Positions 8,227-15,886 of a stretch of 64,000 nucleotides of DNA are shown piece after piece. The stretch's first letter is position 1, and every line of letters starts with the position of its first letter. The notes under the pieces are model-generated. The model made no database searches. It was given only the letters and a program-made list of their open reading frames with translations, and was not told the DNA's origin. The position numbers were made by a program, and so were the translations under genes. The DNA is from JBBIMS01 sp964531645 (GTDB lineage Bacteria; Acidobacteriota; Aminicenantia; JBFLYD01; JBBIMS01). The stretch spans positions 17,676 to 81,675 of the forward strand of contig CAZHEF010000003.1 in assembly GCA_964531645.1 (NCBI GenBank), read 5' to 3'.

Positions 8227-8904
8227 ATGAGTTATAATATAAAAATGGGAAGAAAAGGATTTCTTAGAATTAAAAGTATTCCTTCAGTATTTGCGATGGG
8301 ATATGCATTCTTTATTGGTAGAAGCAGAATAGCAAGAGAGATTTATAGAGATATAGCTGATGAAGTTACTGAAAGAATTTTATCAGGAAAAATCCTTGAT
8401 GTTGGAACAGGACCTGGGTTTTTGCCAATTCTTATTGCAAAAAAAGCACCAGAGATAGAAATATCAGGGATAGACCTTTCAGAAGGAATGGTGAAGCTGG
8501 CAAGGAAAAACGCAATGAAAGTCGACCTTTCGGAGCGAATAAAGTTTTTCAAAGCCAATGCTTTATCCATGCCCTTTGAAAATGATTACTTTGATTTTGT
8601 TATTAGCACTTTCAGTTTTCATCACTGGTTAAAACCTGTAGATTGTTTGGAAGAGATTATAAGAGTTTTAAAAAAGGGTGGGGGAGCTTGGATTTACGAT
8701 ATAAGAAAGGATACTTCAAAGGAGGCCGAAGCTCAATTCAAGGAAAAATATGGATTTTTCTTTTATACTCTCCTGAATTTTGTCAAATTTCACTCCTCGG
8801 TAACTATAGAAAAAATTGAGGAAGTTCTCAACAGAAACATCGGGTTTTCTCAAAAGATAATAGAGGATAGAGGGATTCTGATAAAGATAAAACTTATTAA
8901 ATAA
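8227..8904 (+). CDS. Class I SAM-dependent methyltransferase
   Basis: 225 residues. Motif I is ILDVGTGPGFLPILIA (about 57-72), the acidic end of strand 2 is GIDLSEGM, and the post-II region is FKANALSMPFENDYFDFVIS with FSFHHW, all typical of UbiE/Methyltransf_11 proteins. The substrate cannot be read from the sequence. It is divergent from phoB and probably co-transcribed with the next gene, 18 bases downstream. An alternative start ATG lies at 8245. The C-terminus (GFSQKIIEDRGILIKIKLIK) is short with no extra domain. Confidence 0.82.
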   Translation: MSYNIKMGRKGFLRIKSIPSVFAMGYAFFIGRSRIAREIYRDIADEVTERILSGKILDVGTGPGFLPILIAKKAPEIEISGIDLSEGMVKLARKNAMKVDLSERIKFFKANALSMPFENDYFDFVISTFSFHHWLKPVDCLEEIIRVLKKGGGAWIYDIRKDTSKEAEAQFKEKYGFFFYTLLNFVKFHSSVTIEKIEEVLNRNIGFSQKIIEDRGILIKIKLIK

Positions 8905-8922
8905 AATAAAAGGAGTCAAAAA

Positions 8923-9480
8923 ATGACTATTTATTTGGAAAAAGAAGGTGAGATAAACACCGATAATGTTTTGAAATTAGCTAAGGAAAGAGCCATTAAG
9001 TCGGGAATAAAAAACATCATTGTTGCATCTACATCAGGCGCTACAGGAGTTAAGGCAAGTCAGATTTTCAAAGGTTTCAATGTTGTTGTTGTAAGTCACT
9101 CCACTGGTTTCTCAGGAAAGAATGTTCAGGAGATGAGTGAGAAGAATAAAAGAATTATTGAGGAGAACGGTGGGAAAGTCCTGACTAGCACCCATGCCTT
9201 TGGTGGGATTGGAAGAGCTGTTAGAAGAAAGCTCAAAACATATCAGATGGAAGAAATAATTGCATATACTCTCAGGACATTTGGAGAGGGAACAAAGGTA
9301 GCGATAGAAATTTCTCTAATGGCAGCAGATTCTGGACTGATAAGAACGGATGAGGAGGTTATATCCATTGCAGGAACAGACAACGGAGCAGATACTGCAC
9401 TTGTTCTCCTTCCCGCAAATACTCAGGATTTCTTTGACCTTAAAGTTCTTGAAATAATCTGCAAGCCAAGAAAATGGTAA
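8923..9480 (+). CDS. Stand-alone pyruvate-kinase C-terminal-domain protein
   Basis: 185 residues covering only the alpha/beta C-terminal fold of pyruvate kinase, with no catalytic barrel. Recognisable elements are IIVASTSGATGVKASQIF, VVVSHSTGFSG and the late segment GADTALVLLPAN. In pyruvate kinases this domain binds allosteric effectors. Free-standing versions exist in bacteria and archaea, with no role I can state. The start has a clear AGGAGT site (8911-8916). It follows the methyltransferase on the same strand. The 3' flank is a purine-rich repeat with no recognisable terminator. Confidence 0.8.
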   Translation: MTIYLEKEGEINTDNVLKLAKERAIKSGIKNIIVASTSGATGVKASQIFKGFNVVVVSHSTGFSGKNVQEMSEKNKRIIEENGGKVLTSTHAFGGIGRAVRRKLKTYQMEEIIAYTLRTFGEGTKVAIEISLMAADSGLIRTDEEVISIAGTDNGADTALVLLPANTQDFFDLKVLEIICKPRKW

Positions 9481-9485
9481 ATGGG

Positions 9486-9530
9486 ATGAGAAAGAAGAGC
9501 GAGAAAGGCGAGAAATGAGAGACAGGCAAG
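9486..9530 (+). repeat. Purine-rich dispersed intergenic repeat, copy 1
   Basis: Contains AGCGAGAAAGGCGAGA (9498-9513) and GAGAGACAGG (9517-9526). Both recur at 19269-19284 (one purine transition) and 19301-19310 (exact), in the same order. No coding potential is visible. Confidence 0.6.
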
Positions 9531-9592
9531 AAAAATAAAGAGATTGCGGATTAAGGATTAGAAAAAGGCAAGAGCTCTTGATGGTTGCTGTT

Positions 9593-9605
9593 AGCTGTAG
9601 GCTGT
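9593..9605 (+). repeat. AGCTGTAGGCTGT dispersed repeat, copy 1
   Basis: The 13-mer AGCTGTAGGCTGT occurs here and inverted at 25049-25061. Looser relatives (GCTGACAGCT, TTAGCTGTAAACTGTCAGCTGA) occur at about 28302-28325 and 30181-30202. All four lie between genes. Confidence 0.5.
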
Positions 9606-11800
9606 TAAAATGTTTTTATGAAAATTGAATCCGCGTGAGGGGAAAAGAAAATTCCTTTCTCTTTTTTTAGATTGTAGATTAGAGAATCAGAACAAGGAAA
9701 GGCTTTCCTATCTTTCCCTGCCTCAGAAAAGTAGAGCCATCCGTCGAACCCTTCAAATATTAAACGGTCATTTTCTGGATGAAAATCCTTCACTCCCTTT
9801 TTGATAGTTTTAAGTTTAAAATCTTTTAATTCTTTTAGTTCACCACTCTCGTTCAAAATGAGACAGCCAGATAAAATTTGTCTGAATTTTTTTACATTTT
9901 CCAGTATTCTTTCTACCTTCTTTTTCTTCAAATCGAAAAATGTCAGGATGTTGGTTTTAGAGGTGGCAATGGAAGCAAATCTAAGGTCTTTAATATTCAT
10001 CTCAAGGATATTGAAAGTGTAAATAGCATCCATTTTGAACTTTTGTTCTTTCAATTTTTTGCCATCTGTGTCAAAAATAAAAGCAGTAACTTCAGAACCC
10101 TTTTCATCGAGAACGATCGCTCCCTTTCCTGCGAAAGGAAATATTTCTATTGTCTCAGCAGAAGATATGTCAAGAGTCTTCCCTTTATCAATTATCTTTT
10201 TGAAATCTTTACTATTCGAATACAGTTTTTCTAAGAGTCCGCAAGATTTAATAAATTGGATATCCGCAGAAGCTACTCCTTTTGAAGTGACCTTTTTTAA
10301 TGAGTTTGTTCCTGATTCAAATTGAAAGATATTAAAGGAAATATTTGGATAAAAGGATAACCTCCGAGTAGGAGAAACAGGTATTGAGAATGGAGATTTT
10401 TTGATTGCTTTTTCGGTCTCCCTGTCCCAGATTAGAAAACCATCATTTTTTAAATGAACAAAGGGGTCGTAGAAATCAATGGGTTGAGAGTTTAACTTTG
10501 TTGGAAGCCAGTTCTTTCCAATTATATAAATATTCTGTTTTGTATCATCCTTTTCAGATGTTCTTAGAAAAATTGTATTATCAAGGGAAAAGAAATCCTT
10601 TATCGCTTCCTTAATAGTAATTTTCCTTAATTTTTTCCCATCACTACTAAATATAAATAGAGCTTTTTCTTCTCCTTTATTCTCTCTTCCTAAGATTCCG
10701 ATTCCTTCGGGTTCTAAAAATTCAATCTTTTCTGCCTTATAAAATGGGATGGCTGTTATATTGAGAGACGCAAAGATTTTTTCTCTTGTGGTTAGGTCTT
10801 TATATAATGGAATTTTTGGAACTTCTCTCCAGTCATTAAAACCGTCAATTATTGCTCTCAGAAGCCACTCCTTAGCCTCGCTCTCCTTTCCTATTAAATA
10901 AGAGACTTTTGCAAGCAGAAACGAAATCTCATTTTCATCCTTTTTCTTCCCCCATGCTTTTAACAATTCTTTGTGAGCATTTTCGAATTCACCTTTCTCA
11001 AGCAGGACAAGCCCCCTTCCTTTAAGAACTGTAGGGTCATTCTTATTTATAGAGTAAGCCCTGTCAAAATATTTTATAGCATCATCAAATTTCCCATCTT
11101 TTACAAGATTTGTACCAATTTCAACAAGAATTTCTATGGAGGATGGGTTTAACTCGTAAGCTTTTTCCAGCAATTCTACACCCCTTTCCCTTATCCCCTT
11201 TTTGATAAGGAGTCTTCCCATCTTTAAAGGAATCGACCTATCTTTCGGAAAAGAGGGGGAAATTTCATTGTAGACTTTGAACGCTCTCTCCCAATTTTCA
11301 GCATTTATATAAAAATTGAAAAGATGGTACTTATAAACTGGAAAATTTTCCTTTTTTAAAGCCAACAATATTTCCCGCTCAGCTTCTTTTATCTTTTCCT
11401 GGTTCAGAAGGATGTATCCGAGGGCAATTCTTCCAATGGAAAGGTTGGGGTTTATCTTCAGTGCCTGTCTGAAATAAAATTCCTGATAAGAAGGATACAT
11501 CTCTTCAAGGGATAAACCATATCCTAAGAGAGCCTCAACATTTCTCTCATCCTGATTAAGGAAGGACTCGAAATTTGAGCTTGCGAGGATTTTGTCTCCC
11601 TCAAGAAGGGCTTTAAAGGCTTCCCTTAGAAGGGAGGATTTTTGTCTTGAAATCCATGGTTCAAGGAGCTTTTTTGCTTCTTCTTGATTTTTAAGAAGGA
11701 GAAATGCAAACCCCTCCTTAAATTCCTTATCAGGCTCTATGGAAGAGAAAAGATTAACAGCAAAAGGAAAAAATAGTAATAATAGGATTTTTCTCTTCAT
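9605..11800 (-). CDS. Exported TPR-repeat protein with a beta-rich C-terminal half
   Basis: 731 residues. Residues 1-19 are a signal peptide (KRKILLLLFFPFAVNLF). Residues about 85-330 hold tandem tetratricopeptide repeats, seen as ALLGYGLSLEEMYP, SIGRIALGYILLNQEKIKEA, ILVEIGTNLVKDGKFDDAI and VLKGRGLVLLEKGEFENA. Residues about 345-731 contain repeated beta segments such as ALFIFSSDGKKLRKI, AFIFDTDGKKLKEQ and LIFEGFDGWLYFSEAGKD, suggesting a beta-propeller-like sensor or scaffold. No catalytic motif was recognised. It stands alone, separated from both neighbours by non-coding DNA. A periplasmic or cell-surface protein-interaction role is inferred only from the architecture. Confidence 0.75.
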   Translation of the reverse strand: MKRKILLLLFFPFAVNLFSSIEPDKEFKEGFAFLLLKNQEEAKKLLEPWISRQKSSLLREAFKALLEGDKILASSNFESFLNQDERNVEALLGYGLSLEEMYPSYQEFYFRQALKINPNLSIGRIALGYILLNQEKIKEAEREILLALKKENFPVYKYHLFNFYINAENWERAFKVYNEISPSFPKDRSIPLKMGRLLIKKGIRERGVELLEKAYELNPSSIEILVEIGTNLVKDGKFDDAIKYFDRAYSINKNDPTVLKGRGLVLLEKGEFENAHKELLKAWGKKKDENEISFLLAKVSYLIGKESEAKEWLLRAIIDGFNDWREVPKIPLYKDLTTREKIFASLNITAIPFYKAEKIEFLEPEGIGILGRENKGEEKALFIFSSDGKKLRKITIKEAIKDFFSLDNTIFLRTSEKDDTKQNIYIIGKNWLPTKLNSQPIDFYDPFVHLKNDGFLIWDRETEKAIKKSPFSIPVSPTRRLSFYPNISFNIFQFESGTNSLKKVTSKGVASADIQFIKSCGLLEKLYSNSKDFKKIIDKGKTLDISSAETIEIFPFAGKGAIVLDEKGSEVTAFIFDTDGKKLKEQKFKMDAIYTFNILEMNIKDLRFASIATSKTNILTFFDLKKKKVERILENVKKFRQILSGCLILNESGELKELKDFKLKTIKKGVKDFHPENDRLIFEGFDGWLYFSEAGKDRKAFPCSDSLIYNLKKEKGIFFSPHADSIFIKTF

Positions 11801-11963
11801 AAATTTTATCTATCATAAACAGAAGAAAAATGCAAAATTTTGCCCTCAAATTACATACAGTTAAGATTTTAACTTTTAGTTTATATCGGAGGATTTGAGA
11901 TTTTTTATATAAAAATTAACCAGAATATTTCTTTTCTGGAAATGTGAGTTTGACTATTCCTAA
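11801..11963. other. AT-rich intergenic DNA without recognisable genes
   Basis: This is the promoter side of the TPR gene. It is strongly AT-rich; I see no open frame, hairpin or repeat in it. The next bases (11964-11981) match an IS end. Confidence 0.5.
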
Positions 11964-11981
11964 TTTTTTATACAGTCTGAC
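11964..11981 (+). repeat. Solo copy of the IS right end
   Basis: Matches the right end of the IS element (13851-13868) at 15 of 18 positions, including the exact shared ACAGTCTGAC. No transposase lies to its left, so it looks like the last trace of a second, decayed insertion. Confidence 0.5.
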
Positions 11982-12060
11982 GCTCCGCATGCTTATGAAA
12001 TGCCCTGCCTTGCAGGGCATTTAGGGCTTTGCCTCTCATAAGCCTGCTGTTAGCCGAAGT
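11982..12060. repeat. GC-rich nested palindrome beside the solo IS end
   Basis: Outer arms GCTTATGA (11991-11998) and TCATAAGC (12036-12043) enclose a perfect 10-bp stem, AATGCCCTGC (11999-12008) with GCAGGGCATT (12012-12021) and loop CTT. It is much more GC-rich than its surroundings. A related sequence starts at the same distance outside the intact IS right end at 13869. Confidence 0.6.
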
Positions 12061-12104
12061 CTTTTAATAATTCACTTTATTAAATTTATAGCTTCTCCCT
12101 TAAT

Positions 12105-12350
12105 TTAGACCCTTTCAAGCAATGGTTCTGGATAACCAATTTCTCCTACAGGATTAGATAAATCAACTTCACAAGGAATAGATATTTCAAATTCATGTAT
12201 TGTAATGAAATTCTCTTTGTTTATTTGTAATTCAAATTTATCAACTATTTCCCAGAGTTTATCTTTGTAGTTAAAATAATTCCTTGTCGTAAGTAGATCA
12301 CCTGTTTTGTAACCTAAATCTTTTTCACCATATTCAACCTCAAATGCCAA
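12105..12350 (-). pseudogene. Small unrecognised reading frame, probably a 3' gene fragment
   Basis: 81 residues starting from a TTG codon. The frame opens only seven codons after a TGA and has no ribosome site, so it is probably the remaining C-terminal part of a gene. The sequence (EVEYGEKDLGYKTGDLL near the start, GEIGYPEPLLERV at the end) has protein-like composition but no family I recognise. It lies between the solo IS end and the IS left end, so insertion or deletion there could have removed its 5' part. Confidence 0.35.
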
Positions 12351-12409
12351 AGACCATATTCTCTTTCATTTTCGTATTAAAATAAAAATAAGCATCACAC
12401 AAATTTGCT

Positions 12410-13784
12410 TTACGTCAGATTGTGTGAAAAGTTGAATGAATTATTATATAGCAACGCATGGCAAATGACTTTTAGTCCCTCGATGATAATTTTGAGCAAT
12501 TTTATATGAATATTTTGCACATAATTAAATACTCTGTCTCTTTTTACCAACAACTGAGCAATTAATTCTTTTAGCCCTATTATCTTTATCACCCTCTTTA
12601 TATTGAAATTCCTTTTCATTGTTCCAAATATATGCTCGGTCATCCACTGCCGCTTCCGCACTTTCTCTCTATCCAACCTTATTCGCTCCCGCATATCCTC
12701 TAATATCTCCTTATGTTCCCAACGATAAATGATACGACCCCTAGGATTGCGGGTACATTTAACCTTAAACGGATAACTTAAACACTCATTGCTTTTATAT
12801 AACTTCATAACTTTACTATGATGAACCGCCTTATTCTTAAAGATTAACTCCGCACCCCCAGGACAAATATGAACATCCTTAATAGCATCATACCTGAATT
12901 TACTCTTATAAAATTCAGGTATAGGAATATTTATCTCCTTAGCTCGTTTTGACATCTTACTTAAATTATTTATTATCTTTTACTTCATTGGTTACTTCAT
13001 AATTTATAATCAACTTATGCTTCTCATCCACTGTTGTCTGAACATTGTAGCAAACCTCTATCCGCTGATTACTTACCATCGCCAGGCTATCAGAATCAGT
13101 CAAAAAAACCCGAGTTTCACCACTCTCCTTTAATCTCTTTAACAATGCTTGATATTCCTCTTTCCGCTCCTTAAGAAGTTTTATCTTCGCCTTTAGTTCT
13201 TTCTCGCTCATTGCGGAAATCAAAGCCTCAGCTTTATCATTCACCTCTAACTCAGAAAAATAGGCATCAATCTTTGCCTCAATCTCTTTGATCTTCTTCA
13301 TCAATTTTGCCTCATTGAAATTTCGCTTCTTAGAATTAACCGCCTTAAACTTACTCCCATCTATGGCAACAAGCACGCTGGAGAATAAATTGAGACGCTT
13401 ACATAAAAAGATAAATTCACGACACACCGCCCTTATGGCTTTTTTATTCTCTTTCCTGAAATCAGCGATAGTCTTAAAATCAGGGGTGAGCTTCCTTAAA
13501 AGCCGCATCAATTCTACATTCCGCTGGGTTTCTTTTTCCAAACAACGACTGGAACGAATGCGATTCAAGTAGCCCTAGATATAGAGTTTTAACAAATCCG
13601 CAAGGTTATACAGTGGACGACCAGTGGGTTCGGGCTCAGCATGATTAAATCCAAGCTGAGCTAAATCCAGACTGTCAACGAAGGCATCAATAAATTGAAC
13701 CGGATTGTCATCTTTGATATAATCATCAATTACCTCAGGGAATAGCATTACCTGATTTCGGGCAACTCCTGCTATGTAAGCCAT
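12410..13784 (-). pseudogene. IS1182-family transposase, interrupted
   Basis: Three pieces. N-terminal piece 13784-13575: VMLFPEVIDDYI and FVDSLDLAQLGF, the DUF772-type region. Middle 13568-12966: GYLNRIRSSR and DFRKEN, with the catalytic-type VAIDGSKFKAVNSKKRNF. C-terminal 12955-12410: CTRNPRGRIIYRWEHKEILE and EHIFGTMKR. The first break is an in-frame TAG (13577-13575) where relatives have Tyr in LYLYGYLNRIRSSR; the second is a frameshift near 12966-12955. Compared from memory with intact relatives, the stretch carrying the ADKGYY-type second aspartate is missing after MSKRAKE, and a second stretch is missing after FGTMKR. It cannot make an active transposase. Confidence 0.8.
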
Positions 13785-13868
13785 AAATTCCTCCTTGCAT
13801 TTTTTGATTTCATTTGTACAATTATATTAACGAAAGAGAAAAATGTAAGAGTTTTCACACAGTCTGAC
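12414..13868 (-). mobile_element. Degenerate IS1182-family insertion sequence
   Basis: 1455 bp bounded by 17-bp terminal inverted repeats: GTCAGATTGTGTGAAAA at 12414-12430 and its inverse (GTCAGACTGTGTGAAAA) at 13868-13852, one mismatch. The single transposase gene reads on the minus strand and is broken. The element is shorter than I would expect for the family, in line with internal deletions in the transposase. No convincing target duplication flanks it (TTTAC on the left, ATTTT on the right). Confidence 0.75.
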
Positions 13869-13952
13869 ATTTTGCGTATTTGCGAAGTTGCTAGTGAAGC
13901 GAGCAATTTAGGTGAGCGTAAGCGAACCGCAAACACGATGGTAAGTGAAGTT
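13869..13952. repeat. Structured sequence outside the IS right end, related to 11982-12060
   Basis: Contains a stem TTGCT...AGCAA and pairable TTTGCG/CGCAAA arms. ATTTAGG begins 38 bases after the IS end here (13906) and also 38 bases after the solo end (12019). Over the first 20 positions the two copies differ only by transitions. Confidence 0.45.
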
Positions 13953-14096
13953 GGTATCCTTTGGAAAGCTCCAGTATTTTCCTTCTGGATTCCATATGTG
14001 ATTTGGTATTGATTTTATCTTTTTGACAAAATCGGGATTGTAAAGAAACGAAACTTTGATTTTTCCTTTTTCTTATCTTTCTACTTTCACAACCAT
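13908..14096 (-). pseudogene. Relic of a tyrosine recombinase (integrase) N-terminus
   Basis: Reading from an ATG at 14096 gives MVVKVER, a TAA, then an open stretch with VSFLYNPDFVKKIKSIP and HIWNPEGKYWSFPKDTN. The pattern YNP-(x)-V-(x)-IP-(x)-W-P-(x)-YW is the N-terminal SAM-like/DNA-binding start of a group of XerC/D-like integrases. The frame ends at 13908 after about 60 codons and none of the catalytic domain follows. The end merges into the structured repeat next to the IS, so the rest was probably lost in that rearrangement. Confidence 0.5.
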
Positions 14097-14238
14097 TTTC
14101 CACCTTCTTTTGAATTTTATCACCGCGAATTCCAAACTGTTAAAAAATTGAGTTTTTCAATTTAATTTTTGAAGTTTTGGTGTGATATTTTAGTCTTCCA
14201 CAAATCCAATTCATTATATTTTCTTAATTTCAGTTAAA

Positions 14239-15111
14239 CTATATTGAAAACTTTATCTTACCGCTCGCTTTTCCCTTTGAAAATCTGTTTAAAATTGTTA
14301 TTTTCGCCGTATATTTCCCACTTTTGAGCTTCAATGGAATTTCAATTTTGTAGTATCTTTCGCTCAGCTTCTCTATTTCTTCCTTTAAATAAGAGATTTT
14401 AAAAGTTTCTGATTTTGTTAAGGATTGAGTTCCTGATACAGTTAAATTTGTTTCAAGTTCGGTCTCAAGCCTACCATCAATTTCCCTTAAGAATATGCTC
14501 TCATAAGGAATTAGAATCTTGATTATTACACCTTCCTCTATTTCTTCAATTTCTGCTTCAAATTTAAGATTTTCATCCTTTCGCTCTTTAGATGGGCGAG
14601 CTTCAAGAATCTGAGAAGTGGGGATTCTTCTAATTGTATCGAGAATGAATAGACTTTCATCAGTTAATCTGTAGTCTCCTGAACCGTAAGGATCATGAAA
14701 GACAATTTGAAGATACTCGTAATACCAGACTTCGTGAGCATAAGGATAACTGGCAGAGCCCATGGGATATTTTTCCATATGGGTGGGTGGTCCATACATT
14801 ATATAGACCATTCCTCTATCCTGAAGCCATCCAGGTCTTCCACCTCCCCTGAACATCTGGTTAGCATATTCAATCCTACTGTAATATTCTTCTTTAAATC
14901 CTTCGGGTCTCTTTTTCCAGAACTCTTCAATATAATCCTTTCTTTTCTCAGGTGGTAAACTTAGAAACTCTTTTTTCTCCTCAGAAGTAATTATATACCT
15001 TGTTGTTGAGAGGAATTCTTCACTTTCAGAGTCGAGTTTTTCCCTTCTTTCGAATATTGAACATGAAACTGCCAAAAAGAAAAGGGATAAAATTAAAATT
15101 TTCTTCATCAA
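14239..15111 (-). CDS. GWxTD-domain lipoprotein-like protein (short form)
   Basis: 290 residues. The N-terminus KKILILSLFFLAVSCSIFERR has a lipobox-like end (AVSC, C17), so it is probably a lipoprotein. The GWxTD domain follows: EFWKKRPEGFKEEYYSRIEYAN, then GRPGWLQDRGMVYIMYGPPT and EVWYYEYLQIVF. In this copy the eponymous motif reads GWLQD. Such proteins are common in Acidobacteriota, Bacteroidota and relatives, and no biochemical role is established that I know. The C-terminal 120 residues look like beta-sandwich strands. It lies downstream of tmk on the same strand. A longer paralogue lies at 30357-31781. Confidence 0.78.
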   Translation of the reverse strand: MMKKILILSLFFLAVSCSIFERREKLDSESEEFLSTTRYIITSEEKKEFLSLPPEKRKDYIEEFWKKRPEGFKEEYYSRIEYANQMFRGGGRPGWLQDRGMVYIMYGPPTHMEKYPMGSASYPYAHEVWYYEYLQIVFHDPYGSGDYRLTDESLFILDTIRRIPTSQILEARPSKERKDENLKFEAEIEEIEEGVIIKILIPYESIFLREIDGRLETELETNLTVSGTQSLTKSETFKISYLKEEIEKLSERYYKIEIPLKLKSGKYTAKITILNRFSKGKASGKIKFSI

Positions 15112-15235
15112 ATTAAAACCACAAAAGGATTATATCCTTTTTAAAAAAATTGGTCAAATGTATCATAAGTTTATCTAAAATGGACTTCATTGCAAAATGC
15201 AAATTTCAAAGAGCAAATGCCAATTTGTAATATCT

Positions 15236-15886
15236 TTAGTCCTTTAGTTTTGTAGCTTTTTTATTCTTTTCTCGCTCGTCTTGCTTTTCTCGCTTGATCA
15301 AATATTCAAGAACAAGGTTTTCAATTTTATTTGCAATCTCGTCCACACTTAATTTCGCATCGATTACATAGGTTTGATTAATTTTAATTTCGAGGAAATT
15401 TTTTCTCACTTCTCTAAGAAATTTCTCTTCTTCAAAGAGAATTTCCCTCTCCCTTTTTATCCTTTGTAGGGATTCTTCTGGGTTTATATCTAAGATAAAA
15501 ATAATATCAGGCTTGGGAGCAAATTTCTCATTCCCTTCCCTTATAATTTCTTTTTTGATTCCCCTTGCTCCCTGATAGGCAATTGTTGAAATATAGTATC
15601 TATCAACAATTACAATTTTTTTATCCTTTAAGGCGGGGAGTATATTTTTTCTCACATTGAATTCCCTGTCTTTGACAAAGAGTTCGAGCTCCTCATAAGG
15701 GTCAATTGACTTCATTTTCTTTGAAATTTCCTTGATTTTCTTTCCCCATTTTGAAGATGTGGGTTCTTTCAGTAAAACAACAGGGAAATCTTTTTTTTCA
15801 AGCCTTTCTTTCAAAATTTCAGCCTGTGTGGATTTGCCTGCTCCATCTATTCCTTCAATGGCAATAAGAACACCCTTTTTTAGCAT
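15236..15886 (-). CDS. tmk: Thymidylate kinase
   Basis: Phosphorylates dTMP to dTDP. 216 residues. The P-loop GIDGAGKST is at 12-20, LLKEPTSSKWG carries the dTMP-contacting arginine/proline region, and VDRYYISTIAYQGARG is the DRY motif. The start overlaps the hypE stop by seven bases, implying coupling. The last about 20 residues are a highly charged tail (KREKQDEREKNKK) encoded by the purine-rich dispersed repeat at 15264-15295. Normal family members end near the preceding helix, so the tail looks like captured intergenic DNA. Confidence 0.92.
   Translation of the reverse strand: MLKKGVLIAIEGIDGAGKSTQAEILKERLEKKDFPVVLLKEPTSSKWGKKIKEISKKMKSIDPYEELELFVKDREFNVRKNILPALKDKKIVIVDRYYISTIAYQGARGIKKEIIREGNEKFAPKPDIIFILDINPEESLQRIKREREILFEEEKFLREVRKNFLEIKINQTYVIDAKLSVDEIANKIENLVLEYLIKREKQDEREKNKKATKLKD
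15264..15295 (-). repeat. Purine-rich dispersed repeat inside the 3' end of tmk
   Basis: On the minus strand the 30 bases beginning at 15295 align without gaps to 19268-19297: 24 of 30 are identical and all six differences are A/G changes. It encodes the charged tail of thymidylate kinase. Confidence 0.6.

Noticed and set aside
11975..12055. Integron attC site formed by GTCTGAC ... GTTAGCC around the palindrome
   Set aside because: GTCTGAC and GTTAGCC pair at only 5 of 7 positions and GTTAGCC does not fit GTTRRRY. The GTCTGAC is better explained as an IS end.
12405..13875. Target duplication around the IS (TTTGC on both sides)
   Set aside because: The TTTGC copies are not adjacent to the TIR ends and the DNA is AT-rich, so the match is not significant.
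13891..14103. A 70-residue minus-strand frame as a gene
   Set aside because: Its sequence has no family pattern, whereas another minus-strand frame in the same place gives the integrase N-terminus.
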